NCBI GenBank assembly: GCA_018065965.1
Contig: JAGHSH010000195.1
Span: 1-14,842 of the forward strand
DNA from: Candidatus Apopatocola equi
GTDB taxonomy: Bacteria > Bacillota > Clostridia > Oscillospirales > Oscillospiraceae
Length of the DNA: 14,842 nucleotides
Direction of reading: 5' to 3'
Shown in pieces: positions 1 to 8,052 of this stretch (the first letter of the stretch is position 1; every line of letters starts with the position of its first letter). The position numbers and the translations under genes were made by a program. The notes beneath the pieces were generated by a model. The model ran no database searches. It had not been told where the DNA came from and saw only the letters and a program-made list of their open reading frames with translations.

Positions 1-9
1 GCATTTATT

Positions 10-591
10 ATGAGTCTTGTACCTTATGTTGTTGAACAGACCTCCCGCGGGGAGCGTTCTTATGACATCTACTCCCGGCTTCTCAACGACCGCATCATCA
101 TGCTGTCGGAGGAGGTCAACGATACGACCGCGTCCCTGATCGTGGCGCAGCTCCTCTATCTGGAGGCGCAGGATCCCGACAAGGACATCCAGTTCTACAT
201 TAACTCTCCCGGCGGCTCCGTCACGGCGGGTTTGGCCATCTATGACACCATGCAGTATATCAAGGCCGACGTGTCCACCACCTGCATCGGCATGGCTGCC
301 TCCATGGGTGCATTCCTGCTCTCTGCGGGCACCAAGGGCAAGCGCATCGCTCTGCCTAATGCCGAGATCATGATCCACCAGCCCTCCGGCGGCTCTCAGG
401 GTCAGGCCACCGAGATTCAGATCCAGGCTGAGCAGATCCTCAAGATCCGCAAGCAGCTCAACGAGATCCTCGCGGCCAACACCGGCCGGAGCGTGGAGGA
501 GATCCAGCGTGACACCGAACGCGATCATTACATGACCGCGCAGGAGGCCATGGAATACGGCCTGATCGATAAGGTCATCTATAAGCGTTAA
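10..591 (+). CDS. clpP: ATP-dependent Clp protease proteolytic subunit ClpP
   Basis: Cytoplasmic serine peptidase that forms a tetradecameric barrel and degrades proteins fed to it by Clp ATPases such as ClpX. The 193-residue length is normal for the family. The catalytic triad is visible at the positions used in Bacillus ClpP: Ser98 in GMAASMG, His123 in MIHQPSGG and Asp172 in ERDHYM. The SPGGSV oxyanion-loop motif is at residues 66-71. The start is the first ATG after the window edge; only nine bases precede it, so its ribosome binding site and promoter lie outside the window. clpX follows 16 bases downstream, the usual pairing of protease and unfoldase. Nothing is truncated; identification is secure. 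Confidence 0.98.
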   Translation: MSLVPYVVEQTSRGERSYDIYSRLLNDRIIMLSEEVNDTTASLIVAQLLYLEAQDPDKDIQFYINSPGGSVTAGLAIYDTMQYIKADVSTTCIGMAASMGAFLLSAGTKGKRIALPNAEIMIHQPSGGSQGQATEIQIQAEQILKIRKQLNEILAANTGRSVEEIQRDTERDHYMTAQEAMEYGLIDKVIYKR

Positions 592-607
592 ATCGGAAAG
601 GGTCATT

Positions 608-1852
608 ATGGCGCGTAACGAGAAAAAAGAGTTTCGCTGCAGCTTCTGCGGCCGCACCGCCGACGAGGTGGAACGGCTCATTGCCGGCAACGGAGCTTAC
701 ATCTGCAACGAGTGCGTGATGCTCTGCAGCGAGATCATCAGCGATGAGGTTGAGCCGGACGAGAGCAGCGATCTCGCGGTGGCCTCCGATTCCCGACCCA
801 AAAAGCTCCCCAAGCCTGCCGAGATCAAGGCTGTGCTGGATGAATACATCATCGGGCAGGATCGGGCAAAGGTCGCCCTTTCCGTGGCGGTTTACAACCA
901 CTACAAGCGGGTGTTCTTCGGCGGGAAGAACGAGGTGGAGCTTCAGAAGTCCAATATCCTGCTCATCGGCCCTACCGGCAGCGGCAAGACCCTTTTTGCC
1001 CAGACGCTGGCCCGGGTGCTGGATGTGCCCTTTGCCATCGCAGATGCCACCACTCTGACCGAGGCCGGCTATGTGGGCGAGGATGTGGAGAACATCCTGC
1101 TCCGGCTTCTGCAGGCTGCGGACTTCAATGTGGAGCGGGCGCAGCGCGGCATCATCTACATTGACGAGCTGGACAAGATTTCCCGCAAGAGCGAGAATGT
1201 GTCCATTACCCGCGATGTGTCCGGCGAGGGCGTGCAGCAGGCGCTGCTGAAGATCCTTGAGGGCACGGAGGCAAATGTTCCCCCCCAGGGCGGACGCAAG
1301 CATCCCCATCAGGAATTCATCAAGGTCGACACCACCAACATCCTCTTTATCTGCGGCGGCGCCTTCGACGGTCTGGATAAGATCATTGAAAACCGCATGG
1401 ATAAGCGCGGCATGGGCTTCGGCGCCGAGATTACCGGTAAGAAGGAAAAAAATTTGGGCGAGGTGCTCAGCCATGTGCAGCAGCACGATATCCTCAAGTT
1501 CGGTCTCATTCCCGAGCTGGTTGGCCGTCTGCCCATGATCGCTCCGCTGAATTCGCTGGATCGGGAGGCGCTCATCTCCATCCTCACCCAGCCAAAGAAC
1601 GCCATTTCCAAGCAGTATCAGGCCCTTTTGGCCATGGACGGCGTGGAGCTGGAGTTTGAAGAGGGGGCATTGGCTGCAGTTGCGGACAAGGCCATCGAGA
1701 TGGAGATCGGCGCGCGCGGTCTGCGCAGCGTCATGGAGGGCATCATGACCGAGGTCATGTTCCGGGTACCCTCTGAGGAGAATATACAGAAGATTGTCAT
1801 CACGGAGGCTTGCGTCCGCAGCGGCGCTGCTCCGACGGTGATCGAAAAGTAA
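608..1852 (+). CDS. clpX: ATP-dependent Clp protease ATP-binding subunit ClpX
   Basis: Hexameric AAA+ unfoldase that recognises substrates and threads them into ClpP. The 414 residues start with the treble-clef zinc domain, Cys11/Cys14 and Cys33/Cys36. Walker A GPTGSGKT is at residues 121-128 and Walker B IIYIDELD near 182-189, with Asp186-Glu187. The ClpP-docking loop tripeptide reads MGF (269-271) in RGMGFG, equivalent to the IGF loop, so this ClpX should dock with the adjacent ClpP. A GGAAAGG ribosome binding site at 595-601 supports the ATG at 608. A strong terminator follows the stop codon, so clpPX can form its own transcript end. Confidence 0.98.
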   Translation: MARNEKKEFRCSFCGRTADEVERLIAGNGAYICNECVMLCSEIISDEVEPDESSDLAVASDSRPKKLPKPAEIKAVLDEYIIGQDRAKVALSVAVYNHYKRVFFGGKNEVELQKSNILLIGPTGSGKTLFAQTLARVLDVPFAIADATTLTEAGYVGEDVENILLRLLQAADFNVERAQRGIIYIDELDKISRKSENVSITRDVSGEGVQQALLKILEGTEANVPPQGGRKHPHQEFIKVDTTNILFICGGAFDGLDKIIENRMDKRGMGFGAEITGKKEKNLGEVLSHVQQHDILKFGLIPELVGRLPMIAPLNSLDREALISILTQPKNAISKQYQALLAMDGVELEFEEGALAAVADKAIEMEIGARGLRSVMEGIMTEVMFRVPSEENIQKIVITEACVRSGAAPTVIEK

Positions 1853-1888
1853 CGGCAGCAAAGCCCGCTTGAGACTACCGTAACAGCT

Positions 1889-1919
1889 ACAGGCGGGGTG
1901 TACAGCCCCGCCTGTTTTT
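1889..1919 (+). terminator. Intrinsic terminator between clpX and lon
   Basis: A perfect 10-bp GC-rich stem, ACAGGCGGGG (1889-1898) with CCCCGCCTGT (1906-1915), closes a 7-base loop and is followed at once by a run of T residues ending at 1919. This is the standard rho-independent form. It lies 36 bases after the clpX stop and only 20 bases before the lon start codon, with no recognisable promoter between it and lon. It should end clpPX transcripts or act as a partial terminator that lowers lon expression. Confidence 0.88.
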
Positions 1920-1939
1920 CCATAAGGAGAGAGATAGAT

Positions 1940-4360
1940 ATGGCAGACGACAGCAGAATCATGACCCTCCCCACCGTACCCCTCCGGGGCACGGCTGTTT
2001 ATCCGGGAACCATGCTGAATTTTGACGTGGAGCGGCCCGCCAGCATCGCTGCGCTGAATCTGGCCATCGGCTCCGACCGCATGGTTTTTCTGGTCGCGCA
2101 GAAGGACATCACCAAGGCCTGGCCTACCGGCGAGGATCTTCATACCGTGGGAACGGTCTGCCGTCTGGGGCAGATCCTCCGGGTGCCCGGCACCAACAAT
2201 TACCGCGCCATCGTGGAGGGCCTGCACCGTGCGCGCCTTCTGCGCATCACTGCCGAAACTCCGTGCTTCTGGGCCAATGTCCAGCTCATGGCAGACAAGC
2301 CCTTTGTCCGGCACGAGCAGCGCACCGAGGCGCTTATCCGCCGCTGCAGCGAGCTCTTCAGCGAGTACGGCAACGTTTCCGGGAATGTGACCCCCGAGAT
2401 GATGCTCAAGATCATCGACAAGGAGGATCCCGGCTTTGTGTCCGATTATATCGCGCAGAATGTGTTTCTGCGCTTTCAGGATAAGCAGACGCTTCTGGAG
2501 GAGACCGACCCGGTCAACCGTCTGGTGCTGCTGAGCTCCATGCTCGACCGGGAGCTGAATATTCTCGATATCGAGCAGGATCTCTCCGAGACCACCAACG
2601 AGCGGATGCAGAAGCAGCAGCGTGAATACTGGCTGCGTGAGCAGATGAAGTCCATCCGCACCGAACTGGGCGAGGGGGACGAGGAAAACGAGAGCGAGGA
2701 ATACCGGCGGAAGATCCGGGAGCTGAAGCTCTCCGAGGAGATCGAGAAGAAGCTCCTCAAGGAGGTCGAGCGCCTGCAGAAGCAGCCCTTCGGCTCCTGT
2801 GAGGGCGCGGTCATCCGCGGCTATCTGGACGCCTGTCTGGAGCTGCCCTGGAACGAAAAGACCGAAGAGGTCGTGGACATCGTGCAGGCCCGCAAGACCC
2901 TTGACGAGGATCACTACGGTCTGGAAAAGGTCAAGGATCGCATCATCGAGTATCTGGCTGTCCGCCAGCTCACCGAGCAGGTCAAGGGCGGGGTGCTTTG
3001 TCTGGTAGGCCCTCCCGGCGTGGGCAAGACCAGCATTGCCATGAGCATCGCCCGCGCCACCAACCGCAAGCTGGGACGTATTTCTCTCGGCGGCGTCCAT
3101 GACGAGGCCGAGATCCGCGGTCACCGCAAGACCTATGTGGGCGCCATGCCCGGCCGCATCATGAACGGCATCACCCAGTCCAAATCGAAAAACCCCGTGC
3201 TGGTGCTCGACGAGATCGACAAGCTGGGCAGCGACTATCGGGGCGACCCCTCCGCGGCCCTGCTGGAGGCGCTGGACGGCGAGCAGAACCACTCCTTCCG
3301 GGATCATTTCCTGGAGATCCCCTTTGACCTCTCCGAGGTGTTCTTCATCACCACCGCCAACACCACCGACACCATTCCCCGGGCGCTCCTTGACCGTATG
3401 GAGGTCATCGAGCTGGGCAGCTATACCGATGAGGAGAAGCTCCACATCGCCAAGGAACACCTGCTGCCCAAGCAGCGCCTCAAGCACGGTCTCAACGGCA
3501 ATTCGCTGCGCATGACGGACGGAGCTCTCCGGGAGCTTATCGCCTCCTACACCCGGGAGAGCGGCGTGCGTGTGCTGGAGCGGGAGATCGCCTCCGTGTG
3601 CCGCAAGGCTGCTGCCCGCATCGCCGCCGGGGAGGCTAAGAGCCTCCGACTGAAGGAGGGCACTCTGGAGGAGATCCTGGGCCCGGCCAAGTACAAGAAG
3701 GAAAACTATCTGGGTGAGAGCACGGTAGGCCTTGTCCACGGTCTGGCCTGGACCAGCGTGGGCGGCGAGGTGCTGGATGTGGAATGCACCGCCCTCCCCG
3801 GCAGCGGCAAGCTGGAGCTCACCGGCAATCTGGGCAATGTGATGAAGGAATCCTGCCAGGCTGCCATCAGCTATATCCGCTCCCGCGCCGCCGTGCTGGG
3901 CATTGACCCCGAATTCTACCGCAATACCGACATACATATCCACTTCCCCGAAGGCGCTGTGCCCAAGGACGGCCCCAGTGCCGGCTGCGCCATCACGCTC
4001 TGCGTGGTGTCGGCGCTCAGCGGCGTGCCCGTCCGCCGGGATGTGTGCATGACCGGAGAGATCACGCTCCGGGGCCGGGTGCTGCCCATCGGCGGCCTCC
4101 GGGAAAAGACCATGGCCGCTCTCCGGGCTGATATCCGCGAGGTGATTATCCCCGCAGGCAATGTCAGCGATCTGGAGGAGATCGACCGGAATGTCCGCAG
4201 CCAGCTGCATTTTACGAGCGTGGAGCATCTGGACGCCGTGCTGGCCGCGGCGCTGGACCGCAGCGGTCTGACCGCAGCGGAGAGTGCCGGCGAGGCAGAG
4301 CGGAAGCTGGCCGTCCTCCCCGAAACTCAGGACAGGAAAGGGATCACGATTTGTCAATAA
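1940..4360 (+). CDS. lon: ATP-dependent protease LonA
   Basis: Cytoplasmic AAA+ serine protease of the LonA type, 806 residues from this start, acting on misfolded and regulatory proteins. Order: N-terminal LON substrate domain (about 10-200, beginning TLPTVPLRG), a charged helical stretch (about 220-285), AAA+ module with Walker A GPPGVGKT (357-364) and Walker B DEID from Asp424, then the peptidase domain. The Ser-Lys dyad is visible as Ser680 in DGPSAG and Lys723 in GGLREK, 43 residues apart as in E. coli Lon. I chose ATG 1940 because AAGGAG (1924-1929) precedes it; an in-frame GTG at 1898 falls inside the terminator stem. A tail of about 35 residues after the peptidase domain overlaps the engB start and its ribosome binding site. 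Confidence 0.97.
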   Translation: MADDSRIMTLPTVPLRGTAVYPGTMLNFDVERPASIAALNLAIGSDRMVFLVAQKDITKAWPTGEDLHTVGTVCRLGQILRVPGTNNYRAIVEGLHRARLLRITAETPCFWANVQLMADKPFVRHEQRTEALIRRCSELFSEYGNVSGNVTPEMMLKIIDKEDPGFVSDYIAQNVFLRFQDKQTLLEETDPVNRLVLLSSMLDRELNILDIEQDLSETTNERMQKQQREYWLREQMKSIRTELGEGDEENESEEYRRKIRELKLSEEIEKKLLKEVERLQKQPFGSCEGAVIRGYLDACLELPWNEKTEEVVDIVQARKTLDEDHYGLEKVKDRIIEYLAVRQLTEQVKGGVLCLVGPPGVGKTSIAMSIARATNRKLGRISLGGVHDEAEIRGHRKTYVGAMPGRIMNGITQSKSKNPVLVLDEIDKLGSDYRGDPSAALLEALDGEQNHSFRDHFLEIPFDLSEVFFITTANTTDTIPRALLDRMEVIELGSYTDEEKLHIAKEHLLPKQRLKHGLNGNSLRMTDGALRELIASYTRESGVRVLEREIASVCRKAAARIAAGEAKSLRLKEGTLEEILGPAKYKKENYLGESTVGLVHGLAWTSVGGEVLDVECTALPGSGKLELTGNLGNVMKESCQAAISYIRSRAAVLGIDPEFYRNTDIHIHFPEGAVPKDGPSAGCAITLCVVSALSGVPVRRDVCMTGEITLRGRVLPIGGLREKTMAALRADIREVIIPAGNVSDLEEIDRNVRSQLHFTSVEHLDAVLAAALDRSGLTAAESAGEAERKLAVLPETQDRKGITICQ

Positions 4361-4935
4361 ACGTCCAGAAGGCGGAATTTATCAAATCCGCTGCCGACAA
4401 AAAGGCCTTCCTCCGGGATGGCCGCCCCACTGCGGTCTTTGCAGGCCGCTCCAATGTGGGCAAGTCCTCGGTCATCAACCGTCTGCTCAACCGCAATAAC
4501 TTCGCCCGGGTCGGCGGCAAGCCCGGCAAGACCGTGCAGGTCAACTATTTTCTGGTGGACAAATGCTATTTTGTCGACCTGCCCGGCTACGGCTTTGCCA
4601 GGGTATCCGGGGAGGAACGGGAGCGCTGGGGCAGACTCATGGAGGATTTCTTTGCCGAGCCGGAGCGCATCTCGCTGGGGGTCATGCTGGTGGATGCCCG
4701 CCACAGACCCTCTGCGGACGATGTGACCATGTCCGACTATTTCTGGTCCTGCGGCAGCCCCTTCTGCGTGGTTGCCAACAAGGCCGATAAGCTGAAAAAG
4801 AGCGAGATCCCCGAGCGTCTGGCGGAGATCTCCGAAACGCTCCACCTGCCCGATGGTTTCCCCCTGATCCTCTTCTCCGCAGAAACCGGGCAGGGCAGGG
4901 GAGAGCTTCTGAGCCTGCTGGAAAAGAGCCTGTAA
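4351..4935 (+). CDS. engB: Ribosome biogenesis GTPase EngB/YsxC/YihA
   Basis: TRAFAC-class GTPase needed for late assembly of the 50S ribosomal subunit. The 194-residue length is usual. The G motifs are in order: G1 GRSNVGKS (32-39), G2 Thr61 in KPGKT, G3 DLPG (76-79) within DLPGYGFA, G4 NKAD (143-146) and G5 SAE (176-178). The start is TTG at 4351, giving the family-like N terminus MSINVQKAEFIKS, preceded by AGGAAAGG at 4334-4341. It overlaps the end of lon by 10 bases and the next gene by one base, so translation is probably coupled. lon followed by engB/ysxC is also the Bacillus subtilis order. Confidence 0.97.
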   Translation: MSINVQKAEFIKSAADKKAFLRDGRPTAVFAGRSNVGKSSVINRLLNRNNFARVGGKPGKTVQVNYFLVDKCYFVDLPGYGFARVSGEERERWGRLMEDFFAEPERISLGVMLVDARHRPSADDVTMSDYFWSCGSPFCVVANKADKLKKSEIPERLAEISETLHLPDGFPLILFSAETGQGRGELLSLLEKSL

Positions 4936-5615
4936 TGGATACACTGCAGACCATATGGCGGGGACTGGACTGGTCTGTGCCCGTCGAACTCCTGCTGCGC
5001 GTCCTGCCTGCGCTGCTGTGCATCACGCTCCATGAGATGGCGCACGGCTATGCGGCGCTTCTCATGGGCGACACCACCGCCAAAGCCCGGGGACGGCTGA
5101 GCCTGAATCCGCTGCATCATATCGACTGGATGGGTCTCGTCATGATGGTGGCCTTCCGCTTCGGCTGGGCCAAACCCGTGCCGATCAATATGTACCGCTT
5201 CAAAAACCCGAAGCGGGGCATGGCGCTCACTGCGCTGGCAGGCCCGGTGTGCAATTTTCTGTTGGCCTGCCTGATGCTCCTGCTCTTCGGCGTCAGCGCG
5301 GCGCTGAGCGGCAGCTCCGGCGGACTCCTGCCGCGGCTTCTTGTCACAACGGCGTACCTGTCTCTTTCACTGGGCATTTTCAACCTGCTGCCCGTCCCGC
5401 CGCTGGACGGCAGCAAGGTGCTCTTCTCTCTGCTCAGTGACAATGCCTATGAAAAGCTCATGCGCTATGAGCGCTACGGTATGCTTCTTCTGGTGGCGCT
5501 GCTCTCCACGGGCGTGCTCAGCAATCCTCTCTCTGCGGCTGTCAGCCGGGTCTTTGACGCTCTCATTGTCCTGGCGGAGCGGAGCTTTGCTCTGACAGTC
5601 CGCATCTTCAGATAA
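4935..5615 (+). CDS. Site-2 protease family (M50) membrane metalloprotease
   Basis: Small integral-membrane zinc protease of the M50 (site-2 protease) group, 226 residues. The zinc motif HEMAH is at residues 33-37 in the first hydrophobic segment, and the second metal-binding motif NLLPVPPLDG is at 150-159 (Asp158 the likely third ligand). Further membrane spans appear near 62-76, 100-121, 135-150 and 175-195. It has no PDZ domain, so it belongs to the short subgroup (YwhC/Rip3-like core) rather than RseP or SpoIVFB. Substrate is unknown. Its ATG overlaps the engB stop by one base (TAATG), so it is translationally coupled; scpA follows after 12 bases. Family assignment is secure, cellular role is not. 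Confidence 0.93.
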   Translation: MDTLQTIWRGLDWSVPVELLLRVLPALLCITLHEMAHGYAALLMGDTTAKARGRLSLNPLHHIDWMGLVMMVAFRFGWAKPVPINMYRFKNPKRGMALTALAGPVCNFLLACLMLLLFGVSAALSGSSGGLLPRLLVTTAYLSLSLGIFNLLPVPPLDGSKVLFSLLSDNAYEKLMRYERYGMLLLVALLSTGVLSNPLSAAVSRVFDALIVLAERSFALTVRIFR

Positions 5616-5627
5616 GGAACGAATGAT

Positions 5628-6407
5628 ATGGCGGAACCCAGCTACCACCTGAGTGCGGTGGTAAAGAGCAAGGATGACTATGAGGACTTTACCGGCCCGC
5701 TGGATGTTATCCTGATGCTCCTGTCGAAAAACAAAATAGAGATCCGGGACATTCAGATCTCGCTGCTGCTGGAGCAGTATCTGGCGTGGCTGGAGGAGCA
5801 GAAGGAGCTGGACATGGACATTGCCAGCGAATTCGTGCAGATGGCCTCTCAGCTCACCTATATCAAAACAAGAATGCTCCTTACCTCCGATACCGAGGAA
5901 ATCTCCGAGCTTTCCGAGCTGGTGGAAAAGCTGGAAAAGCTGCAGGACCGCGACACCCTTGCGGCCATCCGTCAGGTCTCCCCTCTGCTGGGGGAGCGAA
6001 GCGCCGAGGGTCTGCGCCTCCACACCCGGGAACCGTCGGGTGTGGGCGGCATCCGCCGGGAGTATAAATTCACTCCCGAGGATCTGCTCTCCGCCATGGG
6101 CGGAATGCTCCTGCGGGGCGAGGAGAGCCGCACGGCTCAGGAGAATCGGCTGATGAAAGCCATTCCCCAGCCCTTTGTCTACGGTATTCAGGAAAAAAGC
6201 AGAGAGCTGACAGAACTGGTCGGACTGAAAAAGACCGTGCCTCTGCTGCAGCTCTATGAGCTCTGCGAGAGCCGCAGCGAGCTGGTGGCTACGCTGCTGA
6301 GCCTGCTGGAGCTCTGTCACGACGGAATCATGTATCTTTGCAGGGAAGGGGAGAACTGGACAGTCCGCTCCGGCGCCTTCCCGGGAGTAAGCTATGGAAC
6401 TGAATGA
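5628..6407 (+). CDS. scpA: Segregation and condensation protein A (kleisin)
   Basis: Kleisin subunit that bridges the SMC heads and binds a ScpB dimer in the condensin complex that compacts and separates chromosomes. The 259-residue length is normal. The N-terminal SMC-neck-binding region has the family signature FTGPLDVIL (from 21; commonly FEGPLD) and the following hydrophobic helices; the C-terminal third is the winged-helix SMC-cap binder. The start ATG at 5628 has AAGGAA (5614-5619) overlapping the previous stop. Its end overlaps scpB by 14 bases, consistent with coupled, stoichiometric synthesis. Confidence 0.95.
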   Translation: MAEPSYHLSAVVKSKDDYEDFTGPLDVILMLLSKNKIEIRDIQISLLLEQYLAWLEEQKELDMDIASEFVQMASQLTYIKTRMLLTSDTEEISELSELVEKLEKLQDRDTLAAIRQVSPLLGERSAEGLRLHTREPSGVGGIRREYKFTPEDLLSAMGGMLLRGEESRTAQENRLMKAIPQPFVYGIQEKSRELTELVGLKKTVPLLQLYELCESRSELVATLLSLLELCHDGIMYLCREGENWTVRSGAFPGVSYGTE

Positions 6408-6975
6408 ACTGTCTGCCGCTCTGGAGGCGATCCTCTTCGCCGCAGGCGACAGCATGGAAATAGAACGTCTTGCTCTGGTGCTGGACACGAACAGCGGCCG
6501 CATCGAGGACGCTGCTCTGGCTCTCGGCTCGCTGCTGGAGGAGCAGAATCGGGGTGTGCGGCTCATCCGGCTGGAGAGCCGACTGCAGCTGGTCACCGCC
6601 CCGGCTTATTCGGACGCGGTGGTGCGTGCGCTGGAAAAGCGTAAAACGGGCAGACTGTCTCCCGCGGCGCTGGAGGTGCTCTCCATTGTGGCCTACCATC
6701 AGCCGGTCACCCGCAGCTTCATTGAGAAGGTGCGCGGCGTTGACAGCGCCTACACCGTCAGCTTCCTGACGGATCGGGGCTTCATCGAGCCCAAAGGCAA
6801 GCTGGAGGCACCCGGCCGCCCCACCCTTTTCGGCACCACCGAGGAGTTCCTCCGCGTGATGGGACTGAGGAGCCTGGACGAGCTGCCGCCGCTGCCCAAT
6901 ATTGCCGAGGATGAAGGCCGCGCCGCTCTGCGCATGGCCATCGAGGAGAAAACGGAACACAGCGGCGAAGAATAA
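6394..6975 (+). CDS. scpB: Segregation and condensation protein B
   Basis: Winged-helix partner of ScpA in the SMC condensin complex; two ScpB copies hold the middle of the kleisin. The 193 residues show the family signatures LSPAALEVLSIVAY (88-101) followed by HQPVTR, RGV (114-116), EAPGRPTLFGTT (138-149) and the closing SLDELPPLP (160-168). The ATG at 6394 lies within scpA, with GGGAG upstream at about 6383-6387. The C-terminal tail is acidic and probably disordered. Assignment rests on both motifs and its scpA neighbour. Confidence 0.95.
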   Translation: MELNELSAALEAILFAAGDSMEIERLALVLDTNSGRIEDAALALGSLLEEQNRGVRLIRLESRLQLVTAPAYSDAVVRALEKRKTGRLSPAALEVLSIVAYHQPVTRSFIEKVRGVDSAYTVSFLTDRGFIEPKGKLEAPGRPTLFGTTEEFLRVMGLRSLDELPPLPNIAEDEGRAALRMAIEEKTEHSGEE

Positions 6976-6987
6976 AGACAGAAGAGA

Positions 6988-6994
6988 AAGGAGG
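6988..6994 (+). promoter_or_regulatory. Strong ribosome binding site of the DUF2953 gene
   Basis: AAGGAGG is placed eight bases before the ATG at 7003, a near-perfect match to the anti-Shine-Dalgarno. It fixes the start of the DUF2953 protein and is much stronger than the sites of most genes in the window. Confidence 0.8.
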
Positions 6995-7002
6995 AGAGAA
7001 AT

Positions 7003-7617
7003 ATGGTCATAAGGTGGATCCTGTATGTTCTCCTTGCCCTCCTGATTCTGCTTCTCATCTCCCGCTACGGTGCGGAGGTCTCCTATATCGAAAAGAAGCT
7101 CCGTATCCGCATCCGGGTGGGCCCTGTCCTCTTCGAGCTCCCTAAAGGGGACGGGAAGAAAAAGAAGAAAGAGAAACACCCTGACAAGCCGCCGGAAGAA
7201 AAGCCGGAGAAGGAGAAAAAGAAGCAATTCGATTTCCCGAAGCCGACCTGGGAGGATATCCCCGTTCTGGCAGACATGGCGCTCACGGCTCTGGGGCGCG
7301 TATTCCGCGCCATCGAGCCGGACGAGCTGATGCTGCATCTGGCGGTGGGCTTCCCGGATCCCTATGACACGGCGGTGCGCCTGAACTATGTGAATACCGC
7401 GGCGGAGATTCTGCTCAACGGCGGTCTCCTGCGGCCGAAAAAGCAGGATGTGGCGATCTGGCCGGACTTCGCCGGGGAAACGTGCAGCGTGGAGGCGCGG
7501 CTTGCGCTCTCGCTGCGGCTCTATAAAATCGTTGCGGCAGGACTGGCTCTGCTTTGGAGCTTCCTCCGCTGGAAAAGACAGAAGAAAAAAAGTGCAGATA
7601 ACGCGGAAAGGACTTGA
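7003..7617 (+). CDS. DUF2953 domain membrane protein (YtfI-like)
   Basis: A 204-residue protein of the DUF2953 type, the usual upstream partner of ytfJ/gerW (ytfI-ytfJ in Bacillus subtilis). It has an N-terminal membrane anchor (residues about 4-20), then a short conserved segment SYIEKKLRIRIRVGP, a strongly charged Lys/Glu/Pro linker (48-75), a conserved core (about 80-165) with the PDPYDTAVR turn, and a second hydrophobic segment (172-189) with a basic tail. No catalytic residues can be recognised. It is linked by context to sporulation or envelope function through YtfJ, but the molecular role is not known. The low-complexity linker uses many AAG/AAA and GAA/GAG codons, unlike its surroundings. 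Moderate confidence in the family, based on layout and neighbour rather than a search. Confidence 0.8.
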   Translation: MVIRWILYVLLALLILLLISRYGAEVSYIEKKLRIRIRVGPVLFELPKGDGKKKKKEKHPDKPPEEKPEKEKKKQFDFPKPTWEDIPVLADMALTALGRVFRAIEPDELMLHLAVGFPDPYDTAVRLNYVNTAAEILLNGGLLRPKKQDVAIWPDFAGETCSVEARLALSLRLYKIVAAGLALLWSFLRWKRQKKKSADNAERT

Positions 7618-7620
7618 ACC

Positions 7621-7995
7621 ATGGACGACAACAGAATCGGCGAAATCATGGATGTGACCATGACGAAGATCAGACAGCTTGTAGACACCAATACCATGGT
7701 GGGTGAACCCATCGTCACCCCCGACGGCATCACGGCCATTCCCATCTCCCGCGTCAGCTTCGGCTTTGGCACCGGCGGCGGCAGCGCCATGGGGAAGAAC
7801 AAAGGGTATATGGGCGCCAACGGTGCGGGCGTGAAGGTGGAGCCCGTGGGCTTTCTGATCATCAAGGACGGCGTGTGCCGTATGATCAATATCTCTCCCG
7901 CTCCTCACAACACCGCCGAGCGTGTGGTGGAGATGCTCCCCGAGCTCATTGACAAGGTGGAAGCCTTTATCAGCAAAAACAGCAGCAAAGAATAA
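7621..7995 (+). CDS. ytfJ: GerW/YtfJ family protein
   Basis: A 124-residue protein of the GerW (YtfJ) family, in Bacillus made in the forespore and needed for normal Ca-DPA-triggered germination. The family pattern is clear: an N-terminal helix, VGEPIVTPDGITAIPISRVS (28-47), a glycine-rich loop FGFGTGGGSA, a second glycine stretch, then VEPVGFLIIKDG and a C-terminal helix. The ATG at 7621 has GGAAAGGA (7605-7612) before it and lies 3 bases after the DUF2953 stop. The gene also occurs in bacteria that do not form spores, so its presence alone does not prove sporulation. Confidence 0.93.
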   Translation: MDDNRIGEIMDVTMTKIRQLVDTNTMVGEPIVTPDGITAIPISRVSFGFGTGGGSAMGKNKGYMGANGAGVKVEPVGFLIIKDGVCRMINISPAPHNTAERVVEMLPELIDKVEAFISKNSSKE

Positions 7996-8015
7996 TTCCG
8001 GCCTCTTTTCACATC

Positions 8016-8051
8016 ATAAGCATCGCCCAAATCTTGAAGGGTGGTGCTTAT
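8016..8051 (+). promoter_or_regulatory. 13-bp hairpin enclosing the carboxypeptidase Shine-Dalgarno
   Basis: ATAAGCATCGCCC (8016-8028) pairs with GGGTGGTGCTTAT (8039-8051) over 13 positions with two G-U pairs, around a 10-base loop. The right arm contains GGGTGG (8039-8044), the only plausible Shine-Dalgarno for the TTG start at 8053, so the folded RNA would hide it. Only about three T residues follow the stem before TTGAAG, so it is a poor intrinsic terminator, although partial termination after ytfJ remains possible. Confidence 0.6.
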
Positions 8052-8052
8052 T

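Noticed and set aside
1898..1939. In-frame GTG start adding 14 residues to Lon
   Set aside because: The GTG lies in the terminator stem and has no Shine-Dalgarno, whereas ATG 1940 has AAGGAG and gives the normal Lon N terminus.
575..4357. A minus-strand open frame of 1260 codons opposite clpX and lon
   Set aside because: It is a mirror of GC-biased codon use in clpX and lon (few CTA, TTA and TCA codons). Its translation is rich in Leu, Ala, Gly and His with no domain pattern, it lacks a ribosome binding site, and the plus strand encodes well-conserved proteins throughout.
6328..7908. Long minus-strand open frames opposite scpB to ytfJ, and similar ones at 8014-9285, 9890-10915 and 13192-14745
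   Set aside because: Same shadow effect of codon bias. Each covers several real genes on the other strand and none shows a recognisable domain or start signal.
8041..8052. GTG starts at 8041 or 8044 for the carboxypeptidase
   Set aside because: The Shine-Dalgarno-like GGGTGG overlaps these codons and cannot serve them. TTG 8053 gives a canonical MKK signal peptide.
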